Of a DNA stretch of 8,997 bases, positions 1 to 6,044 are shown piece by piece. Both the position numbers and the translations under genes were made by a program. The notes below the pieces were generated by a model. It was given only the letters and a program-made list of their open reading frames with translations. It was not told where the DNA came from and searched no databases. The stretch is from Deltaproteobacteria bacterium. Its GTDB lineage: Bacteria > Desulfobacterota > DSM-4660 > Desulfatiglandales > B25-G16. The DNA is taken from the NCBI GenBank assembly GCA_003646935.1, contig QMLW01000048.1, positions 1-8,997 on the forward strand, written 5' to 3'. Every line of letters starts with the position of its first letter. Position 1 is the stretch's first letter.

Positions 1-318
1 CCCTTCGATCGCGGCAATGGTGACGGGCGATGTCTCCTCCCAGGCACGGCACGCCCGGGGACCCAGCAGCACTCGTTCCCGTCGCTCCTCCAAGCTGCCC
101 GACAACATCTTCTTGATCTCCGGATCCTTGAGGTCAAGACCGGCGCTGAAAAAACTCGATGTCCCTGTCAGGATCACGATTCGCGTGTCCAAGTCATCCT
201 GAAAGCCCGACGCGATTTCCCTCAATTCCCTGAGCATATCCAACGACAATGTGAAGCGGTTCAGGGTCACCGTGGCAATAGGCCCCTGCCGTTTCACTGT
301 AATGTCAAGCCCTCTCAT
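1..318 (-). CDS. Enoyl-CoA hydratase/isomerase (crotonase) family protein, N-terminal 106 residues, cut by the window edge
   Basis: The translation begins MRGLDITVKRQGPIATVTLN, the usual first beta strands of a crotonase. It continues with a strand and helix around DTRIVILTG, then SFFSAGLDLKD, which matches the family's oxyanion-hole loop (normally F-S-A-G-x-D-L). The edge falls in SPVTIAAIEG, just before the second oxyanion-hole glycine. Crotonases act on CoA thioesters in the cytoplasm (hydration, isomerisation, C-C cleavage). The exact substrate cannot be read from this half. In the segment that usually reads NRPxxxNA, this protein has NRFTLSLDM, a mild departure. The ATG at 318 is preceded by a near-perfect ribosome-binding site, which fixes the start. 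It lies 64 bases downstream of the MATE gene on the same strand and may be cotranscribed with it. Family assignment is secure; function within the family is not. Confidence 0.88.
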   Translation of the reverse strand, partial: MRGLDITVKRQGPIATVTLNRFTLSLDMLRELREIASGFQDDLDTRIVILTGTSSFFSAGLDLKDPEIKKMLSGSLEERRERVLLGPRACRAWEETSPVTIAAIEG

Positions 319-320
319 CT

Positions 321-330
321 GATCACCTCC
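321..330 (-). promoter_or_regulatory. Strong ribosome-binding site for the crotonase gene
   Basis: On the minus strand this reads GGAGGTGATC, complementary to ten bases of the 16S rRNA 3' end. It sits two bases before the ATG at 318 when counted from its last base, with the GGAGG core about seven bases from the start. It supports high translation of this gene relative to its neighbours, whose sites are weaker. Confidence 0.85.
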
Positions 331-382
331 ATCGTTTTTTACCTTGGTACCCTTACCTGCCCTCATACTCCTCTGTTTGACG

Positions 383-1822
383 CTAGGTGCCGGCCGATCC
401 TACCTCCAAAACCGCTGCACATCTTCCCCGACCCCCGTTCCCGACAGGCTGCGGCTCGATAACCTTCATCGATTTCCATTTGCCCTGACGGTAGCGCCAC
501 ATAAACGCTAGTCCTAACACACAAATATAAAGTGTGGCGATGGTCCAGGCCGCATAGAGACCGGCCCCGAAGACCTCTAGTGCCAGATAGATCGGGGCGA
601 TCATCACCCCGATGGACAATGCCCCGATGGTCCACATGATAAACCTGGTATCACCTGCGCCTTTGATGGCCCCGGAGTACACGAGGTTCAGGGCGTCGAA
701 GAAGCAGAACACGGCCACGAACCGCATCAGGATGACCCCCAGATCATTGATCCGTGCATACTGCTCTGGAGTGTGGTGGTGCGCCTTGAATAGATGGAGG
801 AGTGGCTCGGGCGTAACAATGAAGGCAGCTGCCACGAACATCATGTAGGCCATAATGAGGTGCAGCGTGCTCGTGGTGGAATATGAGCCCTGCTCAGGCC
901 TGCCGCGGCCTATGGCCTGGCCCACCAGCGTGGCGTTTCCCACGTGAAACCCAACCATGGGAAGGAAGGAGAGCGTCTCAATGGAGAGCACAATATTGGA
1001 TGCGGCCAGCTCCAGGTCTCCCAACCGTCCCAACATCTGGATGAAGAAGGTGAGTCCGAAGATCTCCAGGAAGAACTGCACCCCGCTGGGAAGTCCATAT
1101 CGCATCAATCTGCCGAAGAGCTCTCCATCGAAGGCCCTGCATTCCCAGGTGCTGAACCGCTTTCGATTGGCAGGGCTGAAGATGAGTATGCACAGGATGG
1201 CCACGATAGTGCCTGAGGCAGTCACCGTGGCGATTGCCGCCCCCATAATCCCGAGCTCAGGAAAAGGACCCACTCCATTGATCAGACAGTAATCCAGCGG
1301 TATATTGACGGCTGCCCCTGCCATGTGAACGAGCATCACCGTCCAGGTGAGCCCCCTGCCCGTATAGAAGCTGGCCATTGCTGAGCCGAGCACCACCAGT
1401 CCTGCCCCCAGGGTGAGTATGTTAAAGTAGGTTATCTCCAGGGCCCGAATCCGTGATGAGTGACCGATGAACTCGAACAGCGTTCCGGAGATGAAGTAGA
1501 GCGAAGCCAGCACGCAGGAGGCTACAAGAGCGAAATAGATGCCCTGCCACACCGAGGCCCCTACCCGGCCATAGGCCCGGGCCCCTACATACTGGGCCAC
1601 AAAGGCGTTGGTGTAGTTTGCTACTCCCATGAAGAAGGCTATGCTGGTAAAGGAAGCTATGCCGGCCGGCAGTGCTGCTGCAATGGCATCAACCGAGTAG
1701 TTTGCTAGGAACATCCGGTCGGTGAACTGCATCAGGGTAATCGAGCCCATGGAGGCCACCAGAGGCAGGCTAATGGCCAGCACATCTCGGTATCCGTTCT
1801 GCTTTGACCAGCGTTCAATCAT
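383..1822 (-). CDS. MATE family multidrug/metabolite efflux transporter
   Basis: The protein is 479 residues, close to the family norm of about 450, with about twelve hydrophobic helices in two related halves. The first half opens with YRDVLAISLPLVASMGSITL and QFTDRMFLANYS, the typical MATE helix 1 with its D-x-x-F/M-L signature. The second half has the matching VGFHVGNATLVGQAIGRGRP stretch and ALNLVYSGAIKGAGDTRFIM, a conserved MATE segment. MATE proteins are inner-membrane antiporters that export cationic drugs or metabolites using Na+ or H+. Substrate and coupling ion cannot be told here. The ATG at 1822 is preferred. An in-frame TTG at 1840 would add six residues, but neither has a strong ribosome-binding site. 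The C-terminus ends in a short, probably cytoplasmic basic tail. No sign of damage is seen, unlike several neighbours. The crotonase follows on the same strand. Confidence 0.93.
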   Translation of the reverse strand: MIERWSKQNGYRDVLAISLPLVASMGSITLMQFTDRMFLANYSVDAIAAALPAGIASFTSIAFFMGVANYTNAFVAQYVGARAYGRVGASVWQGIYFALVASCVLASLYFISGTLFEFIGHSSRIRALEITYFNILTLGAGLVVLGSAMASFYTGRGLTWTVMLVHMAGAAVNIPLDYCLINGVGPFPELGIMGAAIATVTASGTIVAILCILIFSPANRKRFSTWECRAFDGELFGRLMRYGLPSGVQFFLEIFGLTFFIQMLGRLGDLELAASNIVLSIETLSFLPMVGFHVGNATLVGQAIGRGRPEQGSYSTTSTLHLIMAYMMFVAAAFIVTPEPLLHLFKAHHHTPEQYARINDLGVILMRFVAVFCFFDALNLVYSGAIKGAGDTRFIMWTIGALSIGVMIAPIYLALEVFGAGLYAAWTIATLYICVLGLAFMWRYRQGKWKSMKVIEPQPVGNGGRGRCAAVLEVGSAGT

Positions 1823-1909
1823 CTTTGCAGCGTCTCTCAATTCACATAGTTACCCTTATCCAACCTCTGTATCGGCCCTTGCAATCGCTAAGGGCGAAAC
1901 GCGAATATT

Positions 1910-1920
1910 TATACAGTATA
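1910..1920. repeat. Short palindrome TATACAGTATA upstream of the MATE gene
   Basis: Two 5-base arms (TATAC and GTATA) flank a single A. On the minus strand the overlapping TATACT resembles a -10 hexamer. It could be an operator over the MATE promoter, as efflux genes are often under local repressors, but palindromes this short also occur by chance in AT-rich DNA. Confidence 0.25.
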
Positions 1921-2013
1921 GTCGAAAGACAGAGATATTAATGCTTTTCGAGGATTAGTAAAGACAAATTTTGATCGATTGTGGAGATGGGCCAAAATCC
2001 AGAAGGGATGAGC

Positions 2014-2022
2014 TGGTATAAT
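2014..2022 (+). promoter_or_regulatory. Candidate extended -10 promoter (TGG-TATAAT), plus strand
   Basis: The bases read TGGTATAAT, a consensus -10 hexamer with the TGn extension that can substitute for a -35 box. The region about 17 bases upstream (AAAATC) is not a recognisable -35. Transcription from here would start near 2029 and run rightwards, antisense to the 3' end of the TPR-TolA gene, with no convincing plus-strand gene downstream. It could drive an antisense or small RNA, or be inactive. Confidence 0.3.
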
Positions 2023-2147
2023 GTTATATTTAGAAACTTCTACAGCTTATTTAAAAGACGGCAGTTCTTTCAGTCTATTTGTTTAATGAACTATCGATTG
2101 AGCCTCTTTATGCGCAGTTTCATCGCAAAAGAAGAAGATTTCCGCTG

Positions 2148-3101
2148 CTATTTAAACACGGCTCCTTTGAGGCTAAATCGAATCTCGACCTCATCGTATG
2201 TCTTCTCGTATCCAGAGGGAAATTCAGGGAGGGGGTCTGATTTCTCGATGGCGTTCACGATTGACTCATCGAACAGCTCATTGTGAGACCGCTCCTTGAA
2301 CGATACCTCGAGCACCCTCCCGTCATATCTGAGCTTTAGTATGACGACTGCCTCGGGTATCTCCTCTTGCTTTACGTTGAAGAGGAGAAACGGGAAGGAC
2401 CAATTCTTCTTAATAGCGCGTGTAATCTCTATCTGGTAGCCCTCCACAACACGATCCCTTCTGGCGATTTCCTCATCGACCGTCCTTTCCTCTTGTATCG
2501 CAATCCACGGGACCTCTTCATGGGGAATTCCCTTTAAGATTCTCCACTCCCTCATGTCCGGTGAGAGGCTGGTCACTCTGCCGGTTTCGATCCTGGATAC
2601 TCGTTTAAGCACCTTGCGTGCGATCTCCGCCTCCTCGGTCGCGGGAAGTTCATCGGTCAAGTCCCTTAGGACCTGCTTCGCATTTATCTTATCACCCATC
2701 TTTAAGTAAGCGAATCCCTGGTGGAGCATGGCTCTCGGCATCTTGTTTCCCTCTGGATAGTCATCAATCACCCGTTGGTAGGCTGCAATTGACTCCTCGA
2801 GCTTGTGTTGAGCCCTGTAGCACTCACCGATCCAGAACTGGGCATTGTCCGCTAGCCCGGATTGTGCGTAATAGATGAGAAAAAATTTGAAATGCACGAT
2901 AGCCTTTCTATACTGGCCACCCCTACAGCACTCCATGGCTGCATCAAAAAGCCCTGATTCCGTGAAACACATTGGCGCGGCCTTCGGCTCCTCCCTCCCG
3001 GAATTGGTTTCGTCCACCCTGGCGTGGGTCACTGGTGAACAAAGGCCGAACAGGAGAGTAACTGCCAGAGCCGAAGCGATTGCAATAATGAGCTTGCTCA
3101 C
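2148..3101 (-). CDS. Secreted TPR protein with a C-terminal TolA/TonB-type domain
   Basis: I place the start at the GTG at 3101, giving 317 residues, because GAAGGG lies about eight bases upstream and the signal peptide then begins directly: SKLIIAIASALAV, a hydrophobic core, and a likely signal peptidase I site after SPVTHA. An ATG at 3173 would add 24 poorly structured residues. The cysteine in LFGLC does not fit a lipobox well. Residues about 51-166 form TPR-like helical pairs (GQYRKAIVHFKFFLIYY, KLEESIAAYQRVIDDYPEG, AYLKMGDKINAKQVL), as in CpoB/YbgF. Residues about 223-312 resemble the TolA/TonB C-terminal fold: IEITRAIKKNWSFP, AVVILKLRYDGRVLEVSF, a helix, then PLPEFP and a last strand VEIRFSL. 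The product is predicted to be periplasmic, perhaps in envelope constriction or outer-membrane energisation. It has no membrane anchor of its own, unlike TolA or TonB. Confidence 0.8.
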   Translation of the reverse strand: MSKLIIAIASALAVTLLFGLCSPVTHARVDETNSGREEPKAAPMCFTESGLFDAAMECCRGGQYRKAIVHFKFFLIYYAQSGLADNAQFWIGECYRAQHKLEESIAAYQRVIDDYPEGNKMPRAMLHQGFAYLKMGDKINAKQVLRDLTDELPATEEAEIARKVLKRVSRIETGRVTSLSPDMREWRILKGIPHEEVPWIAIQEERTVDEEIARRDRVVEGYQIEITRAIKKNWSFPFLLFNVKQEEIPEAVVILKLRYDGRVLEVSFKERSHNELFDESIVNAIEKSDPLPEFPSGYEKTYDEVEIRFSLKGAVFK

Positions 3102-3197
3102 GGAATGTACCCTTCTATGATTAAGGGGATCATGATCATCGCCGAACATGAATACCCCAGTTCCCATTCCCATTTCATGCGTTCACTTTTTTTCTCT

Positions 3198-3737
3198 TTA
3201 CTTCTCCTCGGGTAGCCACGCCCACAGCATTCCGTATGCGCCTTTGGCCTCGTAGGCCCTGAAGCCTCGTGCATGGAAATACTCCTTTAGGTGCTCGATG
3301 CCATATTCCGGCTTCGGCCCCTGGTGCACCTCGATCGCAAATTGCCTCACTCTCACCTTTTCGAAGAGTTTCATGCCAACAAGAAGTCCTACCCCCGCAA
3401 AGGGCAAAGCTATGAGCCCCCACAGAAAGACTTTAGAGGTCAGCATCCCTGCCGCCGTATAGAATGGGATCAGCAGGCAGCCCTGGATCAACGCCCAGAG
3501 CAGAAATGCAGCCTTGAACTCCTCCTTGCTAAATCCCCGAAGGGTAAGGTAAATGATGATAATTGGCCCGGATGCCAAGATTACACCGCCGATTACGCCG
3601 CTCAGAAATCCAGCCACCACGTAGAGGTTGGGATACCCGTGGACCTCTCCGTCGAAGCCAACCACCCCTTTCTCCGGGCTTTCCCCCATCACCGCACCTC
3701 CCAGGATATGCGCGGTAATCGGCACATCGAATACCAC
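3198..3737 (-). pseudogene. Chimeric ORF: GMC oxidoreductase C-terminus joined in frame to half a TauE/SafE permease and an unknown tail
   Basis: Three unlike pieces share one 179-residue frame. Residues 1-41 (VPITAHILGGAVMGESPEKG, then HGYPNLYVV) are the C-terminal signature of a cholesterol-oxidase-like GMC oxidoreductase, including the active-site histidine segment TAHILGG. The sequence stops before the expected proline-asparagine segment (usually VNPSLTI). Residues 42-132 (AGFLSGVIGG, ASGPIIIIYLTLRGFSKEEF, PFYTAAGMLTSKVFLWGL, LVGMKLFEKV) match the second half of a TauE/SafE anion permease, about three membrane helices. Residues about 133-179 (IEVHQGPKPEYGIEHLKEYF to LPEEK) are a soluble tail I cannot place. 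The nominal start GTG is arbitrary, since the frame is open upstream into the GMC region. An intact permease would have seven to eight helices, so no function is expected. The first join lies near 3614 and the second near 3340. Confidence 0.7.
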
Positions 3738-3751
3738 CTCCGGCCACGAGC

Positions 3752-4453
3752 TTATGGGCTGACCGTTGCCTCGGTTTCTGGGATAATCTCAACGCCGTGC
3801 TTGTGTTCAGCGAGATAGAGGTAATTCTTGTCTAAGGTATTTTTGCCCCCTACCCTGCAACCCACGATACACGCGCCGCAGAACGTACAGCCCGTTCTAT
3901 CCGGGCCTTCTCCGTTGAAGTAGGGATCGGGGACAGTCTTATCGGGTTCCCCGAAGAACACGCCCACATCATTGATATGGAAGGTGTCCTCTCCCCGGAT
4001 CTCCCTACCGATATCAGCTAAGATCTCATCCGCCGTGCCTACCCGAGGACTCGGGTTCGCCCCCAGCATGCCTCTGGCAACCTCATAGAAGGGCGCCAAT
4101 CTCGCCTTCCAGTCCCCCGAACCCCACTCTGGCTTCTCAAACACCTCATCGGGCGGCACCAGGAGCTGGTTGCAATAGTTGAGGCTTCCTCCCCCAACGC
4201 CGGCGCCGTGGAGGACAAACACATGCCTGAGAAAGGTGAGAGCGAAGATGCCGTAAAGCCCGAGTCCCGGCATCCACAGGCTCTTTCGAACGTTCCAGTT
4301 GGTGCAAGGGAAATCCTCAGTGCGGTAGCGCCTGCCCTTCTCAAGCACCGCCACCCTATAGCCCTTCTCCCCGAGGCGCATCGCTGAGACGCTCCCGCCG
4401 AACCCCGATCCAATGATTATATAGTCGTAATCGAATTTTTTTTCAGGCTCCAT
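3752..4453 (-). pseudogene. GMC/cholesterol-oxidase-like FAD oxidoreductase, N-terminal fragment
   Basis: The ATG at 4453 (AGGGA about ten bases upstream) gives 233 residues; an in-frame TTG at 4477 is less likely. Residues 11-38 are a Rossmann FAD-binding motif (YIIIGSGFGGSVSAMRLGEK, with E38 ending strand two). GAGVGGGSLNY at 83-93 is the second FAD/pyrophosphate motif of the family. A cysteine cluster CTFCGACIVGC at 189-199, followed by NTLDKNYLYLAE, is typical of the bacterial cholesterol-oxidase-like branch. Intact members are about 500-570 residues. Here the frame runs into a stop just after IIPETEATVSP, and the family's C-terminal piece resumes immediately in another frame (reading NGQPISSWPEVVFDVPITAH). 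An internal deletion near 3757-3780 that removed over 200 residues and shifted the frame explains this. FAD might bind, but the catalytic C-terminal domain is missing. Confidence 0.75.
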
Positions 4454-4715
4454 GGAAACTTTCCCTAAAGGCTTCAAGCCGAAACCTCGATATGCACAGC
4501 ACCGTCTGTAAGGTAAAACTATAACATATCAGGAGATTTCAGTCCCACAGCCTGTTGAATCATAGTAGTTTCATGGGAACATAGTCAAGTTTGAATAACT
4601 CCTCCACTCGTAACCAGCTTCTTGGATATACCTTAAAGGGCTGATTGCTTTATGATCTTCGTCCGCCACTCTTCATGGCAAACCATGTAACTGGAGGCAC
4701 GATACATTGACTTAT

Positions 4716-4736
4716 CTACGGATTCAATATCCGTAG
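4716..4736. repeat. Perfect hairpin, 8-bp stem and 5-base loop
   Basis: CTACGGAT and ATCCGTAG flank TCAAT. The right arm is followed by TTTAAAT rather than a long T run, so it is a poor terminator. It ends 20 bases upstream of the -35 box of the rightward promoter, a position suited to an operator. Either role is inference. Confidence 0.5.
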
Positions 4737-4756
4737 TTTAAATGTACAAATAAGCC

Positions 4757-4785
4757 TTGATTTATCGTGATCATTAGATTATAGT
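4757..4785 (+). promoter_or_regulatory. Sigma70-type promoter for the DUF3783-like gene
   Basis: TTGATT (4757-4762) and TATAGT (4780-4785) are separated by exactly 17 bases. They match the consensus at four and five of six positions. Transcription would start near 4792 and leave a leader of about 74 bases before the ATG at 4866. This leader contains the second copy of TTTCGAATA. Confidence 0.6.
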
Positions 4786-4865
4786 CCACCTAGTTTCGAA
4801 TAGTTTAGATCTGCAGTTTTTCCCTATTTCGCCGAAAGGATTTCGAATATCACGGTAAGGCAGTC

Positions 4866-5315
4866 ATGACAAAAGGAACGTTTAGAAAGGCCGGTAAATC
4901 TAAAAAAAGGATGTATGGCCCTCGGGCGATCGTGGTATGCGGGTATCTGCCGGGAGAGCAATCCTCACTGCTAAGCCTCCTGGAGCAGAATGGCTTTAAG
5001 GATATGCCGACTATCTTTGCCTCGGATCAGGACTCAGCCAAGAGTCTCAAGGAGGTATTGGCTTCAAAGGACAAGGCCGGGCTCGGAAAAAGCTCAGAGA
5101 TGAGACGGGCCATCATCATGTCCGGCTTCACCCAGAAGGAGCTCTATCGATTGATTGCAATCTATCGTCTCTCGGAATTTCCTCCACCTCTCTGGGCATC
5201 CCTTACACCCATATCGGAAACCTGGCCCCTCTCTCATTTGCTGGACGAACTCTCCGCCGAATCCGAGGCCATGAAAAATCGAAAGGAAGGCGTAAAGGAC
5301 TATATCCATACATGA
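4866..5315 (+). CDS. DUF3783-like protein of unknown function
   Basis: The 149-residue protein has a basic, likely flexible start (TKGTFRKAGKSKKR), then a small alpha/beta region beginning AIVVCGYLPGEQSSLLSLLE. The second half contains RAIIMSGFTQKELYRLIAIY, followed by PPPLWASLTPISETWPLSHL. This block resembles the DUF3783 family I know from anaerobic Gram-negative bacteria; the function of that family is not known. A final helix (LDELSAESEAMKNRK) completes the domain. AAGG seven bases before the ATG and the upstream promoter at 4757-4785 support the start. There is no signal peptide or membrane segment, so a cytoplasmic location is expected. Length and motif order look complete, unlike the genes that follow. 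It appears to be transcribed alone, as about 145 bases and a weak hairpin separate it from the next possible gene. Confidence 0.75.
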   Translation: MTKGTFRKAGKSKKRMYGPRAIVVCGYLPGEQSSLLSLLEQNGFKDMPTIFASDQDSAKSLKEVLASKDKAGLGKSSEMRRAIIMSGFTQKELYRLIAIYRLSEFPPPLWASLTPISETWPLSHLLDELSAESEAMKNRKEGVKDYIHT

Positions 5316-5409
5316 ATAGGGCATTTTCGTCTTAGGATTCCCCTTGCCACTTCAGAAACCAGTACCTTAGCACGCTGCCAGCAAAGCTTGATCGGCATGT
5401 TCGGCATTT

Positions 5410-5429
5410 GGGGTTACCAGGAGAACCCC
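5410..5429 (+). terminator. Weak stem-loop downstream of the DUF3783-like gene
   Basis: GGGGTT and AACCCC form a six-base stem around an eight-base loop, followed after some 12 bases by CTCTTTTG. The T-rich stretch is displaced, so this is at best a poor intrinsic terminator. The same bases also translate into a protein-like string (GMFGIWGYQENPFDIISFV, ending in TAA at 5451-5453), so the symmetry may be incidental to a coding remnant. Confidence 0.25.
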
Positions 5430-5460
5430 TTCGATATCATCTCTTTTGTATAACCAAAAA

Positions 5461-5559
5461 ATGAACCTTATCTTCGGCGGTCTTCAATGCTTGATGCTTG
5501 TTATTACGATATTTGTATCCATCTTTAAGCCGTGGAAAAAGAAAAAAGCTGAACCTTGA
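5461..5559 (+). CDS. Possible 32-residue single-pass membrane peptide
   Basis: The ATG at 5461 opens a 32-codon frame: an N-terminal hydrophobic segment (LIFGGLQCLMLVITIFVSIF, about 20 residues, long enough to span a membrane), then a strongly basic tail KPWKKKKAEP and a TGA. The layout is that of small inner-membrane peptides with a cytoplasmic positive tail, or of the last helix of a larger membrane protein. No ribosome-binding site is seen upstream (TATAACCAAAAA), which counts against it as a free-standing gene. It lies between an intact gene and a truncated one, so it may be what remains of a deleted membrane-protein gene. I do not recognise a family. Confidence 0.35.
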   Translation: MNLIFGGLQCLMLVITIFVSIFKPWKKKKAEP

Positions 5560-5588
5560 TATAGGCTTGAACAGGGTGCTGAGATTCC

Positions 5589-6044
5589 ATGCTGAGAACC
5601 GCACTGTGCACCCCTCATGGCTATATCAGGCTACGGCTCGGATTGGACACCAGGCGAGGCGAGGAGCAGTGGATTTCAGATGCCCTGGAGTCGATAGGCG
5701 AACCCCCTGTCGGGGAGATCAGAGCGCCGGGAACCGTTGAAGGCGGAGACGTCATCATCCTAGCCGGTACTGTTGCCTTTGTGGGGCGCACCATCAGGAC
5801 CAATGAAGAGGGGGTAACGCAGATATCCTCGCTTCTCAGTACTATGGGCTACGAGGTACGAATACTATACCTCCCCGATTCCATACTGCATCTCGATAAG
5901 GTGTTGATGACTGCCGGCCCCACCCGAATGCTCTCCTGCACCGACTACATACCCAATGAAAGCCTAAAGGGATTTGAGGTCATTGATATTTCATGTGAAG
6001 GAGGTTCATCGTCGAATATCATCTGTTTGGGAGATGTCCGATAA
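5589..6044 (+). pseudogene. Dimethylargininase/amidinotransferase-family fragment, missing both ends
   Basis: The readable part is the centre of a guanidine-modifying hydrolase of the DDAH/arginine deiminase fold. It shows LRLGLDTRRGEEQWISDALE, EIRAPGTVEGGDVIILAG (residues 43-60, with the substrate-binding EGGD), VGRTIRTNEEGV, and PDSILHLDKVLMTAGP with the catalytic histidine H101. Whole proteins are about 260-300 residues; here there are 151. Upstream of about residue 4 there is no family sequence. The stretch TALCTPHGYI looks like the family's TRDTAxVTPxGAI segment, damaged at its start. At the other end the frame stops after SSNIICLGDVR, so the C-terminal block with the nucleophilic cysteine is absent. 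The ATG at 5589 has no good ribosome-binding site. It overlaps the start of the next gene by 11 bases. Without the cysteine it cannot catalyse the family reaction. Confidence 0.7.

Larger units (their letters stand above)
1823..2147. other. AT-rich intergenic region between the TPR-TolA gene and the MATE gene
   Basis: This 325-base stretch is visibly richer in A and T than the flanking genes. It should contain the 3' end of the TPR-TolA transcript and the promoter of the MATE gene, both minus strand. A perfect odd palindrome, TATACAGTATA, lies at 1910-1920, about 90 bases upstream of the MATE start, where a -10 element or operator could sit. No good -35 partner was found. A plus-strand extended -10 element is listed separately. 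No convincing protein was seen in either direction. Confidence 0.5.
4454..4865. other. Divergent intergenic region between the GMC remnant and the DUF3783-like gene
   Basis: This stretch of about 410 bases separates the leftward gene block from the rightward one. It holds a plus-strand promoter and a perfect hairpin, both listed separately. The nine-base word TTTCGAATA occurs twice (4794-4802 and 4841-4849), between the promoter and the start codon. No protein-like translation was seen, and no clear promoter for the leftward GMC remnant. Confidence 0.6.

Noticed and set aside
957..1292. Plus-strand open frames inside the MATE gene
   Set aside because: They are antisense to a clearly coding, family-matching sequence and their translations lack any domain pattern.
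1981..2286. Plus-strand GTG frame downstream of the extended -10 region
   Set aside because: Its second half is antisense to the TolA/TonB-type domain, it has no good ribosome-binding site, and its composition follows the AT-rich spacer.
3198..3737. A novel natural fusion of an oxidoreductase domain with a permease
   Set aside because: Both partners are incomplete: the GMC part has only about 41 residues and the permease only one of its two halves. The adjoining GMC fragment is frame-shifted. Decay or misassembly fits better than a working fusion enzyme.
3291..3818. Long plus-strand open frame opposite the GMC/TauE chimera
   Set aside because: The minus strand carries recognisable family motifs over the same bases, and the plus translation is low in structure and rich in scattered His, Arg and Pro.
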